From assembly GCF_000526215.1 (NCBI RefSeq), contig NZ_JAFQ01000004.1:4092001-4156000 (forward strand): 64,000 nt of DNA, given 5' to 3'. The DNA comes from Nocardia sp. BMG51109 (GTDB lineage Bacteria; Actinomycetota; Actinomycetes; Mycobacteriales; Mycobacteriaceae). The first letter of the stretch is position 1; each line of letters opens with the position of its first letter. Positions 25,401 to 36,812 of the stretch are shown piece by piece. The position numbers and the translations under genes are program-made. The notes beneath the pieces were generated by a model, which searched no databases, was not told where the DNA came from, and saw nothing but the letters and a program-made list of their open reading frames with translations.

Positions 25401-28400
25401 ATGGCCACCGAGAAGAACGACCTCGTCGAGGCGCTGCGCAGCTCGCTCAAGGAGACCGATCGGCTCCGGCAGCAGAACCGGCGGTTGCTCGCAGCGGCCA
25501 CCGAGCCGTTGGCGATTGTAGGTATGGGGTGCCGGTACCCGGGCGGGGTTTCCTCGCCGGACGAGTTGTGGAATCTGGTTGCGGGCGGGCGTGATGCGGT
25601 GTCGGGGTTGCCGACCGATCGTGGCTGGGATGTGGAGCGGCTCTACGATCCGGATCCGGATCATGCGGGGACGGTGTACACGCGTGGTGGTGGTTTCCTG
25701 GAGCGGCCGGGTGATTTCGATGCCGAGTTCTTCGGGATCAGTCCGCGTGAGGCGCTGGCGATGGATCCGCAGCAGCGGCTGCTGCTCGAGGTGGCGTGGG
25801 AGGCGCTGGAGGTCGCGGGCATTGATCCGATCTCGTTGCGCGGCAGCGATACCGGAGTCTTCTGTGGTGTCGGAGCCACCGACTACGCGACGGTGACCGG
25901 CGGTAGCCGGCCTCACGTGGAGGGCTTCCGCCTGACGGGAGCCGCGACGGCGGTGGTGTCGGGACGGCTGAGCTACACCTTCGGATTCGAGGGGCCGACG
26001 GTCTCGGTGGACACCGCGTGCTCGTCATCGCTGGTGGCGTTGCACATGGCGGCGCAGGCGCTGCGTTCGGGCGAATGCTCGATGGCGTTGGCCGGCGGTG
26101 TGACAGTGATGTCGAGTCCGTTCCTGCTGACCGAGTTCAGTAGGCAGCGTGGTCTGTCGCCCGACGGCCGGTGTAAGTCGTATGCGGCGGCCGCGGATGG
26201 GACCGGGTTCTCCGATGGTGTGGGTCTTGTTGTGTTGGAGCGTCTTTCGGATGCTCGGCGTAATGGTCATCAGGTGCTTGCGGTGGTGCGTGGGAGTGCG
26301 GTGAATCAGGATGGTGCGAGTAATGGGTTGACGGCGCCGAATGGTCCGTCGCAGGAGCGGGTGATCCGTGCCGCGCTGGCGAATGCGGGGCTGGGTCCGG
26401 GTGATGTGGATGCGGTGGAGGGTCACGGGACGGGGACGAGGCTGGGTGACCCGATCGAGGCGAAGGCGTTGCTGGCGACGTATGGGCGTGAGCGTACTGC
26501 GGGGCCGCTGTGGTTGGGGTCGATCAAGTCGAATATCGGGCATACGTCGACGGCGGCCGGTGTGGCGGGTGTGATCAAGATGGTGCAGGCGTTGCGGCAT
26601 GGGGTGTTGCCGGCGACGTTGCATGTGGATTCGCCGTCGCCGCATGTGGATTGGGGTTCGGGGGAGGTCGAGTTGTTGACCGAGGCGCGGGAGTGGTCGT
26701 CGAACGGCCATCCGCGCCGCGCCGGTATTTCGTCGTTCGGGGTGAGTGGCACGAATGCGCACGTGATTGTGGAGGAGGCGGCTGCTCTGACGGAGGGGAT
26801 CGGCGCGGCCGAGGCGGTTGTGCCCGTCGAAGGTAGTTCAGTGGTGGGGGGCGGTGCGCCGGTGTCGCGGTCGGTGGTGCCGGTGCAGGCGGCTCCGGTG
26901 GTTGAGGGGCCTGTGCCGGTGGTGGTGTCGGGTCGGTCGGCGGCGGGTTTGCGGGGGCAGGCGGCGCGGTTGCGGTCGTTTCTGGTTGGGCGGCCTGAGG
27001 TTTCGGTGTTGGATGTGGGCTGGTCGGGGGTGTCGACGCGGGCGCAGTTGGAGTATCGCGCTGGGGTGGTGGCGCCTGGGCGTGCGGAGTTGCTGGCGGG
27101 GTTGGCCGCGCTTGCGGAGGGTGAGCCTGGGGCGGGTGTGTTCGAGGGGGCTCCTGTTCCGGGGAAGACGGCGTTTCTGTTTACCGGTCAGGGTGCGCAG
27201 CGGGCCGGGATGGGTGTGGAGTTGGCGGGGGCGTTCCCGGTGTTCGCGTCCGCGTTGGATGAGGTGTGCGGGCACCTGGACCCACGGGTGGGTCGTTCGG
27301 TGCGGGAGTTGATGTCGGCGGAGGAAGGTTCGGCGGAGGCTGCCCTGTTGGACGCGACGGAGTTCACGCAGGTGGTGTTGTTCGCTGTTGAGGTGGCGTT
27401 GGTGCGGTTGCTGGAGTGGGTGGGTGTGCGGCCGGATTGTGTGGTGGGTCATTCGGTGGGGGAGATTGTGGCGGCGTATGTGGCGGGGGTGTTGTCACTC
27501 TCGGATGCGTGTGAGTTGGTGGTGGCGCGGGGCCGGTTGATGGGGGCGTTGCCCGCGACGGGTGCGATGGTGGCGGTGGAAGCCGGTGAGGGTGAGGTTG
27601 TGGAGTCTCTTACCCGGTTCGGTGGCCGGTTGGATATCGCGGCGGTGAATGGTCCTCGGGCGGTGGTCGTGTCGGGTGATGCGGACGCGATCGAGGAGTG
27701 GCTGCCGCGGTGGGAGGGCCGGAAGACGTCGCGGTTGCGGGTGAGTCATGCGTTCCACTCCCATCTGATGGAGCCGATGCTCGAGGAGTTCGAGGCGGTG
27801 GTGCGGGGTGTGGAGTTCGGTACGCCGCGGATGCCGGTGGTGTCGAACGGGTCGGGCCGACCGGCCGGCGAAGAGATGTGTGATCCGGGGTACTGGGTGC
27901 AGCACGCGCGGCGGGCGGTCCGGTTCGGTGACGGTATCGAGGCACTGTATGAGCTGGGTGTGCGGCGGTTTGTGGAGGTGGGTCCGGATGCGGTGTTGAC
28001 GGCGATGGCGGGTCAGTCGCTGGAGGATCGTGACGACGTTGTGGTGGTGCCGGTGTTGCGGTCACGCCAGTCCGAGCAGGAAGCGTTCGCAAGCGTTCTG
28101 GGCCGGTTACATGTTGCGGGTGTGGGGGTGGAGTGGCCGGCGTTCTACGCGGATACGGGTGCGCGGCGGATCTCTTTGCCTACGTATGCATTCCAACGAC
28201 AACGGTATTGGCTGGATGCCGTCGCACCGATGGGTACCGCCGCCGGTGTCGGGCTCGGTCATGTGGAACACCCGATTCTGGCCGCCTCGGCACCGGTCGG
28301 TGATCGTGACGAGTGGTTGTACACCGGCAGTCTGTCTACCGAAACCCAGTCGTGGACACAGGATCATGTGGTGCTGGGTGTGACCATCGTGCCGGGTACC

Positions 28401-31400
28401 GCGCTGGTCGAGCTGGCGTTGGCCGCCGGACGCGAGGTGGACACCCCGGTGCTGGACGAGTTGGTGCTCGAGGCGCCGCTCATCCTCGATGCGGGCGCGA
28501 CCCGCCACGTGCAGATCACGGTCGGCCAGGCCGAGGCCGACGGCCGTCGGGAGATTGCCGTGTACACCCGCCCGGAGGCGCGCGATGCCGATTCCCCCTC
28601 GGAATCCATTTGCCACGGGCGCGGTTGGCTTGCTCCCGAGGTGGATTCGACCGTGACCTGGTGGGAGCCCACCGAATGGCCGCCCGCCGATGCGGAATCG
28701 GTCGCCGTGGACGATTTCTATTCGCGCACTGCCGATCTCGGCTACGACTACGGTCCGACATTCCAGGGTATTCGAGCGGCGTGGCGAGCAGGCGATGAGC
28801 TCTACGCCGAGGTCGCGCTGCCCGATGACACCGGCGGTGAACCCTTCGGTCTGCACCCGGCCCTCTTCGACGCCGCCATCCACGGCGGTCTGCTCGGACA
28901 GGACACCGAAACGTCCGCACTGCTGCCGTTCTCGTGGTCCGGTGTGCGACTCGTGAATCCGGGCCGATCCCGGGTACGCGTGCGGATCGTCGCCGCCGGG
29001 GACTCGGCCGTGCGCGCCGATATCGTGACCGAACTCGGCGAGCCGGTTGCCGCGGTGACCAGGCTCGATATGCGCCCGATCGATTCGGCGCAACTCGGGG
29101 CCGCGCAACGAGCCGGCGGGCAGCATGCGCTGTTCCGGGTCGAGTGGACCGAGGTGACCGCCGCCGAGCAGCGGCAGATGCGCGTCACGCACCTGGACGC
29201 GGCCACGGCGGCCGGCCTCGACGCGCTGCGACAGGGGCTCGCCGACGACGGGGAAACTCCGGATATCGTTGTTGCCGAGGTTGTTTCACCCGAGGACGCC
29301 GACACCGTCGCGATGTCCCACACCGTGACCGAGCAGACGCTCGAACTGCTCCAGAGCTGGTTGACCGGTGAATGGCCCGCCGAGACGAGGCTTGTCGTCG
29401 CGACTCGTGCCGCGGTGGCCGTGCACGACGAACGGCCGGATCTCGTCCAGGCACCGATCTGGGGATTGGTGCGCAGCGCGCAATCCGAACATCCCGGCCG
29501 AGTCCTGCTCGCCGATGTCGACAGTGACAGCACGCCGGACTGGGGCGCACTGCTCGAGCTCGACGAGCCGCAGCTGGCGGTGCGAGAGGGCCGGGTGCTC
29601 GCACCACGGCTCGTCCGCGCACCGGCCCAGCCTGCCGCGACACCGTTGGACCCGGAAGGAACCGTCCTGATCACCGGCGGGACAGGTGGTTTGGGCGCGC
29701 TGTTCGCCGAACACCTGGCCGAACACCACGGCGCACGACATCTGCTCCTCGTGAGTCGTCGCGGTCCGGAAGCGGAAGGGGTGGACGAGCTGGTCGCGGC
29801 GCTCGAATCGTCGGGCGCGACGGCGCAAGTCGTGGCCTGTGACGTGTCGGACCGGGAACAGCTTGCGACGCTGCTGAACTCGATGGACCGGCCGCTGACG
29901 GCCGTGGTGCACGCGGCGGGCGTACTCGAGGACGGTGTGATCGAATCACTGACCGCGCGGCAACTGCAGCGGGTGGCCGGCCCGAAACTTGATGCGGCAC
30001 TGCACCTGCACGAACTCACCGCCGATCTCGAGCTGTCGGCATTCGTGTTGTTTTCCTCGGTGGCGGCGTTGATCGGCAGTGCGGGACAAGGGGCTTATGC
30101 GGCCGCCAATGCCGGATTGGACGCGTTGGCGGCGAAGCGGCGTGCCGAGGGCCGGGTGGCCGGTTCGCTGGCCTGGGGCCTGTGGGACCACACCCGCGGC
30201 ATCGCGGGCCGCCTCGGCGAGACGGAGCTGGCACGGCTCGAGCGGATGGGCGTCCGGGCGCTCTCGACCGAGTCCGGGCGCGAACTGTTCGACCGGGCCG
30301 TCGGTGCCGAGCCGGCGCTGCTGGCCCCGGTGGATCTCGACCTCGCCGTCCTGCGGACCCATTCCCGAACGGGCATGCTGCCGCCCTTGCTTCGCGGCCT
30401 GGTCCGGACGCCCACCCGGCGCGGGCGGACCGGCGGTTCGCTGGCACGGCGGTTGGCCGACGTGCCGGAGTCCGATCGTGAGCAGGTGGTTGTCGAACTG
30501 GTGCGGGAGCAGGTCGCGGCCGTGCTCGGGCATGCGTCGGCGGCGTCGGTCGACCCGGAACGCGCCTTCCAGGACCTGGGACTGGACTCGTTGAGCGCGG
30601 TCGAATTGCGAAACCGGCTCACCAACCTCGCCGGGCTCAGACTGCCCGCGACCTTGGTCTTCGACCATCCGACGCCGACGGCGCTCGCTCGTCTGCTACT
30701 CACCGAAATCACCGGCGCCGTGGACGTGTCGCGCCCGGAACCGCGGCAGCGGCGGGCCGCGGCCACCGAGCCGTTGGCGATCGTCGGGATGGGGTGCCGA
30801 TATCCGGGTGGGATCACGTCGCCGGACGAGTTGTGGGATCTGGTCGCCGGCGGGCGTGATGCGGTGTCGGGGTTGCCTACCGATCGCGGCTGGGATATCG
30901 AGCGACTCTACGACCCGGACCCGGCTAGGACCGGTACCTTCTACACGCGCGGTGCCGGGTTCGTCGAGGGCGTCGCCGATTTCGATGCCGAGTTCTTCGG
31001 GATCAGCCCGCGTGAGGCATTGGGCATGGATCCGCAGCAACGGTTACTGCTGGAGACGGCGTGGGAGGCGTTCGAAGACGCCGGGATCGATCCGACCTCG
31101 TTGCGCGGCACCGACACAGGAGTTTTCTGCGGTGTCGGCGCGTCGGACTACGGAACCACGGCCACCAGTGATCTGGCCCAGGTGGAGGGTTTCCGCCTCA
31201 CCGGCGTCAGCACCAGCGTCGCCTCCGGCCGCCTTGCCTACAGTTTCGGGTTGGAAGGTCCGGCGGTCTCGGTGGATACCGCGTGCTCGTCGTCGGCGGT
31301 GGCGTTGCACCTGGCCGTGCAGGCGCTGCGGTCCGGCGAGTGCTCGATGGCACTGGCGGGCGGCGCGACCCTGATGACCGGACCGTTCGTGCTGACGGAG

Positions 31401-34400
31401 TTCAGTAGGCAGCGTGGTCTGTCACCGGACGGCCGGTGTAAGGCGTACGCGGAGGCCGCGGACGGCACCGGGTTTTCGGATGGTGTGGGTCTTGTTGTGT
31501 TGGAGCGTCTTTCGGATGCTCGGCGTCATGGTCATCGGGTGCTTGCGGTGGTGCGTGGGAGTGCGGTGAATCAGGATGGTGCGAGTAATGGTTTGACGGC
31601 GCCGAATGGTCCGTCGCAGGAGCGGGTGATCCGGGGGGCGCTGGCGAATGCGGGACTGAGCGCCGCCGATGTGGATGCGGTCGAGGGGCACGGGACCGGG
31701 ACGAAGCTCGGTGATCCGATCGAGGCGCAGGCGTTGCTGGCGACGTATGGCCGGGACCGGGTCGATGGTCCGTTGTGGTTGGGGTCGATCAAGTCGAACA
31801 TCGGACATTCACAGGCAGCGTCGGGGATCGCCGGTGTGATCAAGATGGTGCAGGCGTTGCGGCATGGGGTGTTGCCGGCGACATTGCATGTGGATTCGCC
31901 GTCGCCGCATGTGGATTGGGGTTCGGGGGAGGTCGAGTTGTTGACCGAGCCGCGGGAGTGGGTGCGTAATGGTCGGCCGCGGCGGGCGGCGGTGTCGTCG
32001 TTCGGCGTGAGTGGGACGAATGCGCATGTCGTCCTGGAGGAGGCTTCGGCCGAGGCGGCGGTGTCGGCGGCGGGCTCTGCGCCGGTGGAAATGTCCGTCC
32101 TGCGCGACCAACAGGACGAGCAGGTGATGCCGGTGGTGGTGTCGGGTCGGTCGGTGGCGGGTTTGCGGGGGCAGGCGGCGCGGTTGCGGTCCTATCTGGT
32201 GGCACGGCCGGAGGTTTCGCCGCTGGATGTGGGCTGGTCGGAAGTGTCCACACGAGCACAGCTGGAATACCGCGCCGCGGTGGTGGCGTCCGGACGTGCG
32301 GAACTGCTGGCGGGGCTGGCCGCGGTGGCGGGCGGCGAACCGGCGCCGAGCGTGTTCGAGGGCGCCCCGGTGGCAGGGAAGACGGCGTTGTTGTTCACCG
32401 GTCAGGGCGCCCAACGTGCCGGGATGGGTGCCGAACTGGCGCAAGCGTTCCCGGTCTTTTCATCCTCGCTGGATGAGGTGTGTCAACACCTGGACATCCG
32501 GATGGGTCGTTCGGTGCGGGAGTTGCTGTCGGCGGAGCCGAATTCGGCAGCGGCTGCGTTGCTGGACAAGACCGAGTTCACGCAGGTGGTGGTGTTCGCG
32601 GTCGAGGTGGCGTTGTCCCGGTTATTGGAATCGGTGGGTATCCGGCCGGACTATGTCATGGGGCATTCGGTGGGCGAGATCGTGGCGGCACATGTCGCCG
32701 GTGTTCTGTCGCTGTCGGATGCGTGTGAGTTGGTGGTGGCGCGGGGCCGGTTGATGGGGGCGTTGCCGGCGACGGGCGCGATGGTGGCTGTGGAGGCCGG
32801 TGAGAGTGAGGTGGTGGAATCGCTGGCACGGTTCGGCGGCCGGTTGGATGTGGCGGCGGTGAATGGCCCTCGGGCGGTGGTCGTCTCGGGCGACGGGGAA
32901 GCGATGGAGGAGTGGCTGCCGTTGTGGCAGGGCCGGAAGACGTCGCGGTTGCGGGTCAGTCATGCGTTTCATTCGTATTTGATGGAGCCGATGCTCGCCG
33001 AGTTCGAGCGGGTGGTACAGCGTTTGCGGCTGAACGCGCCGCAGATACCCGTGGTGTCGAACGTGTCCGGCCGGCCGGCGGGACAACAGCTGACCGATCC
33101 CGGGTATTGGGTGCAGCACGCGCGGCGGGCGGTCCGGTTCGGTGACGGTATCGAGGCACTGTATGAGCTGGGTGTGCGGCGGTTTGTGGAGGTGGGTCCG
33201 GATGCGGTGTTGACGGCGATGGCGGGTCAGTCGCTGGAGGATCGTGACGACGTTGTGGTGGTGCCGGTGTTGCGGTCACGCCAGTCCGAGCAGGAAGCGT
33301 TCGCAAGCGTTCTGGGCCGGTTGCATGTGGCTGGTGTGGGGGTGGATTGGCCGGCGTTTTATGCGGGTTCGGGTGCGCAGCGGATTTCCTTGCCCACCTA
33401 CGCGTTCCAACGACAGCGGTACTGGCTGACCCCTGGCACCTCAGGTGACGTCGGCGCGGCCGGGCTCGGCCGGATCGAACACCCGATGCTGACAGGCATT
33501 GTTCCGGTGGGTGATCGTGACGAGTGGCTGTTCACGGGCAGTGTGTCCACCGAAACCCATTCGTGGACACAGGATCACGTGGTGCTGGGTGTGACCATCG
33601 TGCCGGGCACCGCGCTGGTCGAACTGGCGCTGTCCGCCGGTGAGCGAGTCGACTGCCCGGTGCTGGAGGAGCTGGTGCTGGCGGCGCCGCTCATCCTGGA
33701 AGAGGGTGTGGCCAGGCAGATTCAGGTCACGATCGGTCAGCCGAGTGACGACCGCCGCGAGATCGCGATCTACACGCGGCAGGAGACCGCCGCGGATCGA
33801 CTCCCGGAGTCGATCTGTCACGCGCGCGGATGGCTTGTGCAGAAGGCGAATTCGGCCGAGTCACCATGGCTGCCGACCGAATGGCCGCCGGCGGGCGCGG
33901 AACCAGTCGCCCTGGACGACTTCTACGCCGACGCCGCCGATCTCGGCTATGACTACGGCCCGGCGTTCCAGGCGGTGCGCGGGGCGTGGCGGGTCGGCAG
34001 CGAGCTCTACGCCGAGGTGGCGCTGCCCGGTGGCACCGGCGGCGAAGCCTTCGGACTGCACCCGGCGGTATTCGACGCCGCGCTACACCGTGGCCTGCTG
34101 GAACGAGTGCCGGGTGCGCCGGTGACCCTGCCGTTCTCGTGGTCGGGTGTCCAGCTGCACGCGCCGGGGTTCTCCGGGGTGCGTTCGCGCGTCGTTCCAC
34201 TCGGCGAATCCGCCTTCCGGGTCGATATCGCCGGCGCGGACGGCTCTCCCGTACTCACCATGGAGCGGCTCGGGTTCCGTCCGGTGGAGCAGGCCCAACT
34301 GGAACGGGGGCGGCAGAGGGCGTCGCAATCCCTGTTCCAGATCGACTGGGTGCCGGTGGCGACTGGTGCCGGTGCGCGGGCAAGTGTCGCGGTTCTGGGT

Positions 34401-36812
34401 GAATTCGACTGTTTTACAAGATATTTCGAGGAAATAGACGCGCTGGAGCAGACGCTGACCGAGGGCGTCGAGCCGCCGGACACGGTAATCGTGGCGGTAG
34501 CGGGTGCCGTCGGCGATGATGTCGCCGCGGCGACGCGAGCCGCGGGGACGGACGCGCTGCAACTGGTCCAGCGGTGGCTGGCGAGCGAGCGACTCGCCGA
34601 CACACGGCTGATCGTGGTGACCCGCAACGCCGTTGCGGTGGGTGACGAGGCCCCGGATCTCGCCCGGTCCGCGGTGTGGGGGGTGCTGCGCAGTGCACAG
34701 TCCGAGCATCCGGGCCGATTCGCCCTGGTCGATATCGGCGACGACGATCCAGATGGCGTCGAGCCGGACTTGGGCACCCTGGCCGAGCTGGACGAACCGC
34801 AGCTGGCGGTGCGCGGAAGCCGGGTGCTCGCGCCGCGGCTGGCCCGCGCCGAGCCGGGGCTCTCGGACAGCACGGCGCTGCGGCCGGAGGAAGCGGTTCT
34901 GATCACCGGCGGCACCGGCGGTTTGGGCGCACTGTTCGCGCGGCATCTGGTGCGCGAGCACGGCGTCGAACATCTGATCCTGGTCAGTCGGCGCGGCCCG
35001 GACGCAGACGGGGCCGCGGCGTTGGCGGCCGATCTCGCCGGGCTGGGCGCGTCGGTGCGGATCGAGGCGTGTGATGTCGCCGACCGCGAGCAGTTGGCCG
35101 CGCTGGTGGCTTCGCTGGATCGTCCGCTGACCGCGGTCATCCACGCGGCCGGTGTGCTCGACGACGGTCTCGTCGAATCGCTGACTCCGGAACGCATGGA
35201 GCGGGTGCTGCGGCCGAAGGTCGACGCCGCCTGGCAACTGCACGAATCGACCGCGGGCATGAATCTTTCGGCATTCGTCGTGTTCTCGTCGGTGGCCGCC
35301 TTGATCGGTAGCCCCGGTCAGGCGAACTACGCGGCGGCGAACTCCTTCCTCGACGCGCTCGCGCAGTACCGCCGGGCCGCCGGGTTGCCCGCGACCTCGC
35401 TCGCCTGGGGCCTGTGGGATGTGGCGGACGGTATGTCGGGCGGGCTCGCGGCGGCCGACGTGGAGCGGTTGTCGCGCACGGGCGTCACGCCGGTGTCCGC
35501 CGAACTGGGACTCGGACTGTTCGACCGTGCACTGGAATCGTCTGCCGCACTGCGAGTTCCGGTCCACCTGGACCTGGCCGCGTTGCGTGCCCAGGCGCGC
35601 GGGGGGCTGTTGCCCGCGTTGTTCCGTGGGCTGGTGCGGACACCGGTGCGCCGCGAGTCCGGCGCCGGATCGCTGGCGCAGCGGTTGGCGGGGGTTGATC
35701 CGGCCGAGCGCGAGCAGATCGTCCTGGAGGCGGTGCGAACACAGGTCGCGGCCGTGCTGGGATATACCTCCACCGAGGCCATCGATCCGGAACGACCGTT
35801 CAAGGATGTCGGGATCGATTCGCTCGGTGCGGTCGAGTTGCGCAACCGGCTCGGCCAGGCGACCGGGATGCGGTTGCCCGCAACGCTGGTCTTCGATCAC
35901 CCGACGGCAGCGGACATGGCGCGGTCCTTGCTCGAGGATCTCGACGGTGCGGTACCGGCACCGGCCGGCGACGTGCCCGTCCAGCCGAATGGCCAGGGGA
36001 CAGTGGGCACGCTGCTACAGCACGCCTATACCTCGGGATCGATCGGCGAGACCTTGCCGTGGCTGGTCTCCGCATCGAAATTCCGTCCCACGTTCGCGTC
36101 GGCCGCCGAATTGGGCGAAACAGACGGATTCGTCGTACAACTCGCGTCGGGGACGCGGCGACCGAAGCTGGTCTGCGTGCCGTCCTTCGTGGTCGGCTCG
36201 GGCGCACACCAGTTCATGCGTTTCGCCGACCATTTCGACGGCGAACACGATGTGCTGGTCTGCTCCCTACCGGGATATCGCGGAACCGAGCCGACGCCGG
36301 GGTCGTGGAACACCGCGATCGAGGTGCTCGAGCAATCGGTCCGCCGCGCCGTCGGTGCCGCGCCGTTCGTACTGATCGGCCATTCGATCGGTGGTGTCAT
36401 CGCGCATTCGCTGGCCGCGCGCTTCGAGCAGGCGGGTGACGCACCGGTGGGTCTCGTCATGATCGACACCCCCACGCCCGAGGGCGGAGTGGAAACGACC
36501 AACCAGGTCTTCGCCACGGTGATGGCGGAAATCCTGGGGCGCGGTGGCCTCGGCACGGCCGTCGACGACTCCAGCTGGCTGACCATGGGTGCGTATCTGG
36601 GCCTGATCGCCGAGCGGCCGTCGACCCGAATCGGGGCGCCCGCGCTCCTGATCCGGGCGACCGTCGCGCTCGACGGCGGTGAATCGCCACCGGACTGGCC
36701 GGTGTGGGGCGTCCACGACGATCAGGTCGAGATCGCCGCCGATCATTTCGCCCTGATCGATACGGCGGTCACGGCGACGGCCGAGGCGGTCGAGAGGTGG
36801 ATACGGCCGTGA
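25401..36812 (+). CDS. Type I modular PKS, two modules plus thioesterase (E and F: KS-AT-DH-KR-ACP; TE)
   Basis: 3803 residues. The docking head (1-33; [20 protein letters not shown]) matches the LIRMA-type tail upstream. Module E: KS Cys207; AT with GHSVGE (Ser685) and HAFH (malonyl); DH His989; KR with LED in place of LDD and Tyr1566 in a GAYAAAN context; ACP Ser1730. Module F: KS from about 1789 with Cys1962; AT Ser2423, HAFH (malonyl); DH His2726; KR with LDD and Tyr3310; ACP Ser3474 in GIDSL. The last ~270 residues are an alpha/beta-hydrolase thioesterase with GHSIGG (Ser3662) and a C-terminal His3782 in DHFAL, so this protein ends the assembly line and releases the chain by cyclisation or hydrolysis. 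It lies 25 bases after the preceding stop with gagga about 8 bases before the ATG. Its stop overlaps the start of the MFS gene. Confidence 0.97.
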   Translation: MATEKNDLVEALRSSLKETDRLRQQNRRLLAAATEPLAIVGMGCRYPGGVSSPDELWNLVAGGRDAVSGLPTDRGWDVERLYDPDPDHAGTVYTRGGGFLERPGDFDAEFFGISPREALAMDPQQRLLLEVAWEALEVAGIDPISLRGSDTGVFCGVGATDYATVTGGSRPHVEGFRLTGAATAVVSGRLSYTFGFEGPTVSVDTACSSSLVALHMAAQALRSGECSMALAGGVTVMSSPFLLTEFSRQRGLSPDGRCKSYAAAADGTGFSDGVGLVVLERLSDARRNGHQVLAVVRGSAVNQDGASNGLTAPNGPSQERVIRAALANAGLGPGDVDAVEGHGTGTRLGDPIEAKALLATYGRERTAGPLWLGSIKSNIGHTSTAAGVAGVIKMVQALRHGVLPATLHVDSPSPHVDWGSGEVELLTEAREWSSNGHPRRAGISSFGVSGTNAHVIVEEAAALTEGIGAAEAVVPVEGSSVVGGGAPVSRSVVPVQAAPVVEGPVPVVVSGRSAAGLRGQAARLRSFLVGRPEVSVLDVGWSGVSTRAQLEYRAGVVAPGRAELLAGLAALAEGEPGAGVFEGAPVPGKTAFLFTGQGAQRAGMGVELAGAFPVFASALDEVCGHLDPRVGRSVRELMSAEEGSAEAALLDATEFTQVVLFAVEVALVRLLEWVGVRPDCVVGHSVGEIVAAYVAGVLSLSDACELVVARGRLMGALPATGAMVAVEAGEGEVVESLTRFGGRLDIAAVNGPRAVVVSGDADAIEEWLPRWEGRKTSRLRVSHAFHSHLMEPMLEEFEAVVRGVEFGTPRMPVVSNGSGRPAGEEMCDPGYWVQHARRAVRFGDGIEALYELGVRRFVEVGPDAVLTAMAGQSLEDRDDVVVVPVLRSRQSEQEAFASVLGRLHVAGVGVEWPAFYADTGARRISLPTYAFQRQRYWLDAVAPMGTAAGVGLGHVEHPILAASAPVGDRDEWLYTGSLSTETQSWTQDHVVLGVTIVPGTALVELALAAGREVDTPVLDELVLEAPLILDAGATRHVQITVGQAEADGRREIAVYTRPEARDADSPSESICHGRGWLAPEVDSTVTWWEPTEWPPADAESVAVDDFYSRTADLGYDYGPTFQGIRAAWRAGDELYAEVALPDDTGGEPFGLHPALFDAAIHGGLLGQDTETSALLPFSWSGVRLVNPGRSRVRVRIVAAGDSAVRADIVTELGEPVAAVTRLDMRPIDSAQLGAAQRAGGQHALFRVEWTEVTAAEQRQMRVTHLDAATAAGLDALRQGLADDGETPDIVVAEVVSPEDADTVAMSHTVTEQTLELLQSWLTGEWPAETRLVVATRAAVAVHDERPDLVQAPIWGLVRSAQSEHPGRVLLADVDSDSTPDWGALLELDEPQLAVREGRVLAPRLVRAPAQPAATPLDPEGTVLITGGTGGLGALFAEHLAEHHGARHLLLVSRRGPEAEGVDELVAALESSGATAQVVACDVSDREQLATLLNSMDRPLTAVVHAAGVLEDGVIESLTARQLQRVAGPKLDAALHLHELTADLELSAFVLFSSVAALIGSAGQGAYAAANAGLDALAAKRRAEGRVAGSLAWGLWDHTRGIAGRLGETELARLERMGVRALSTESGRELFDRAVGAEPALLAPVDLDLAVLRTHSRTGMLPPLLRGLVRTPTRRGRTGGSLARRLADVPESDREQVVVELVREQVAAVLGHASAASVDPERAFQDLGLDSLSAVELRNRLTNLAGLRLPATLVFDHPTPTALARLLLTEITGAVDVSRPEPRQRRAAATEPLAIVGMGCRYPGGITSPDELWDLVAGGRDAVSGLPTDRGWDIERLYDPDPARTGTFYTRGAGFVEGVADFDAEFFGISPREALGMDPQQRLLLETAWEAFEDAGIDPTSLRGTDTGVFCGVGASDYGTTATSDLAQVEGFRLTGVSTSVASGRLAYSFGLEGPAVSVDTACSSSAVALHLAVQALRSGECSMALAGGATLMTGPFVLTEFSRQRGLSPDGRCKAYAEAADGTGFSDGVGLVVLERLSDARRHGHRVLAVVRGSAVNQDGASNGLTAPNGPSQERVIRGALANAGLSAADVDAVEGHGTGTKLGDPIEAQALLATYGRDRVDGPLWLGSIKSNIGHSQAASGIAGVIKMVQALRHGVLPATLHVDSPSPHVDWGSGEVELLTEPREWVRNGRPRRAAVSSFGVSGTNAHVVLEEASAEAAVSAAGSAPVEMSVLRDQQDEQVMPVVVSGRSVAGLRGQAARLRSYLVARPEVSPLDVGWSEVSTRAQLEYRAAVVASGRAELLAGLAAVAGGEPAPSVFEGAPVAGKTALLFTGQGAQRAGMGAELAQAFPVFSSSLDEVCQHLDIRMGRSVRELLSAEPNSAAAALLDKTEFTQVVVFAVEVALSRLLESVGIRPDYVMGHSVGEIVAAHVAGVLSLSDACELVVARGRLMGALPATGAMVAVEAGESEVVESLARFGGRLDVAAVNGPRAVVVSGDGEAMEEWLPLWQGRKTSRLRVSHAFHSYLMEPMLAEFERVVQRLRLNAPQIPVVSNVSGRPAGQQLTDPGYWVQHARRAVRFGDGIEALYELGVRRFVEVGPDAVLTAMAGQSLEDRDDVVVVPVLRSRQSEQEAFASVLGRLHVAGVGVDWPAFYAGSGAQRISLPTYAFQRQRYWLTPGTSGDVGAAGLGRIEHPMLTGIVPVGDRDEWLFTGSVSTETHSWTQDHVVLGVTIVPGTALVELALSAGERVDCPVLEELVLAAPLILEEGVARQIQVTIGQPSDDRREIAIYTRQETAADRLPESICHARGWLVQKANSAESPWLPTEWPPAGAEPVALDDFYADAADLGYDYGPAFQAVRGAWRVGSELYAEVALPGGTGGEAFGLHPAVFDAALHRGLLERVPGAPVTLPFSWSGVQLHAPGFSGVRSRVVPLGESAFRVDIAGADGSPVLTMERLGFRPVEQAQLERGRQRASQSLFQIDWVPVATGAGARASVAVLGEFDCFTRYFEEIDALEQTLTEGVEPPDTVIVAVAGAVGDDVAAATRAAGTDALQLVQRWLASERLADTRLIVVTRNAVAVGDEAPDLARSAVWGVLRSAQSEHPGRFALVDIGDDDPDGVEPDLGTLAELDEPQLAVRGSRVLAPRLARAEPGLSDSTALRPEEAVLITGGTGGLGALFARHLVREHGVEHLILVSRRGPDADGAAALAADLAGLGASVRIEACDVADREQLAALVASLDRPLTAVIHAAGVLDDGLVESLTPERMERVLRPKVDAAWQLHESTAGMNLSAFVVFSSVAALIGSPGQANYAAANSFLDALAQYRRAAGLPATSLAWGLWDVADGMSGGLAAADVERLSRTGVTPVSAELGLGLFDRALESSAALRVPVHLDLAALRAQARGGLLPALFRGLVRTPVRRESGAGSLAQRLAGVDPAEREQIVLEAVRTQVAAVLGYTSTEAIDPERPFKDVGIDSLGAVELRNRLGQATGMRLPATLVFDHPTAADMARSLLEDLDGAVPAPAGDVPVQPNGQGTVGTLLQHAYTSGSIGETLPWLVSASKFRPTFASAAELGETDGFVVQLASGTRRPKLVCVPSFVVGSGAHQFMRFADHFDGEHDVLVCSLPGYRGTEPTPGSWNTAIEVLEQSVRRAVGAAPFVLIGHSIGGVIAHSLAARFEQAGDAPVGLVMIDTPTPEGGVETTNQVFATVMAEILGRGGLGTAVDDSSWLTMGAYLGLIAERPSTRIGAPALLIRATVALDGGESPPDWPVWGVHDDQVEIAADHFALIDTAVTATAEAVERWIRP
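25620..25791 (+). repeat. 172-bp identical block, module E copy (partner 8445-8616)
   Basis: KS-E thus carries one block shared with module B and, further on, a second block shared with module D; it is a mosaic of two donors. Confidence 0.9.
26136..26780 (+). repeat. 645-bp near-identical block, module E copy (partner 20621-21265)
   Basis: Same block in KS-E of the next PKS gene, offset 5515 bases. Similarity falls sharply on both sides: before ttcagtaggc in the KS and after gaggaggcg in the KS-AT linker. Confidence 0.95.
27419..27580 (+). repeat. 162-bp identical block, AT-E active-site region (partner 21853-22014)
   Basis: Partner of the module D AT block, offset 5566. Confidence 0.85.
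27894..28108 (+). repeat. 215-bp identical block, module E AT end (partner 33108-33322)
   Basis: C-terminal part of AT-E, from tgggtgcagc to ggccggtt, identical to the same part of AT-F in the same gene (offset 5214). Confidence 0.9.
33108..33322 (+). repeat. 215-bp identical block, module F AT end (partner 27894-28108)
   Basis: Partner of the module E block; sequence before it in AT-F differs from AT-E at many sites, so the block boundary is sharp. Confidence 0.9.

Noticed and set aside
8445..33322. Repeated blocks considered as a CRISPR or mobile-element signature
   Set aside because: The copies are whole-module spacings apart, in frame, and inside homologous domains; there are no short regular repeats with spacers and no transposase.
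36704..36808. Longer N-terminus for the first MFS protein
   Set aside because: The extra 35 residues are Arg/Gly-rich, lie inside the thioesterase coding region and would precede the first membrane helix without purpose; GTG 36809 overlaps the PKS stop neatly.
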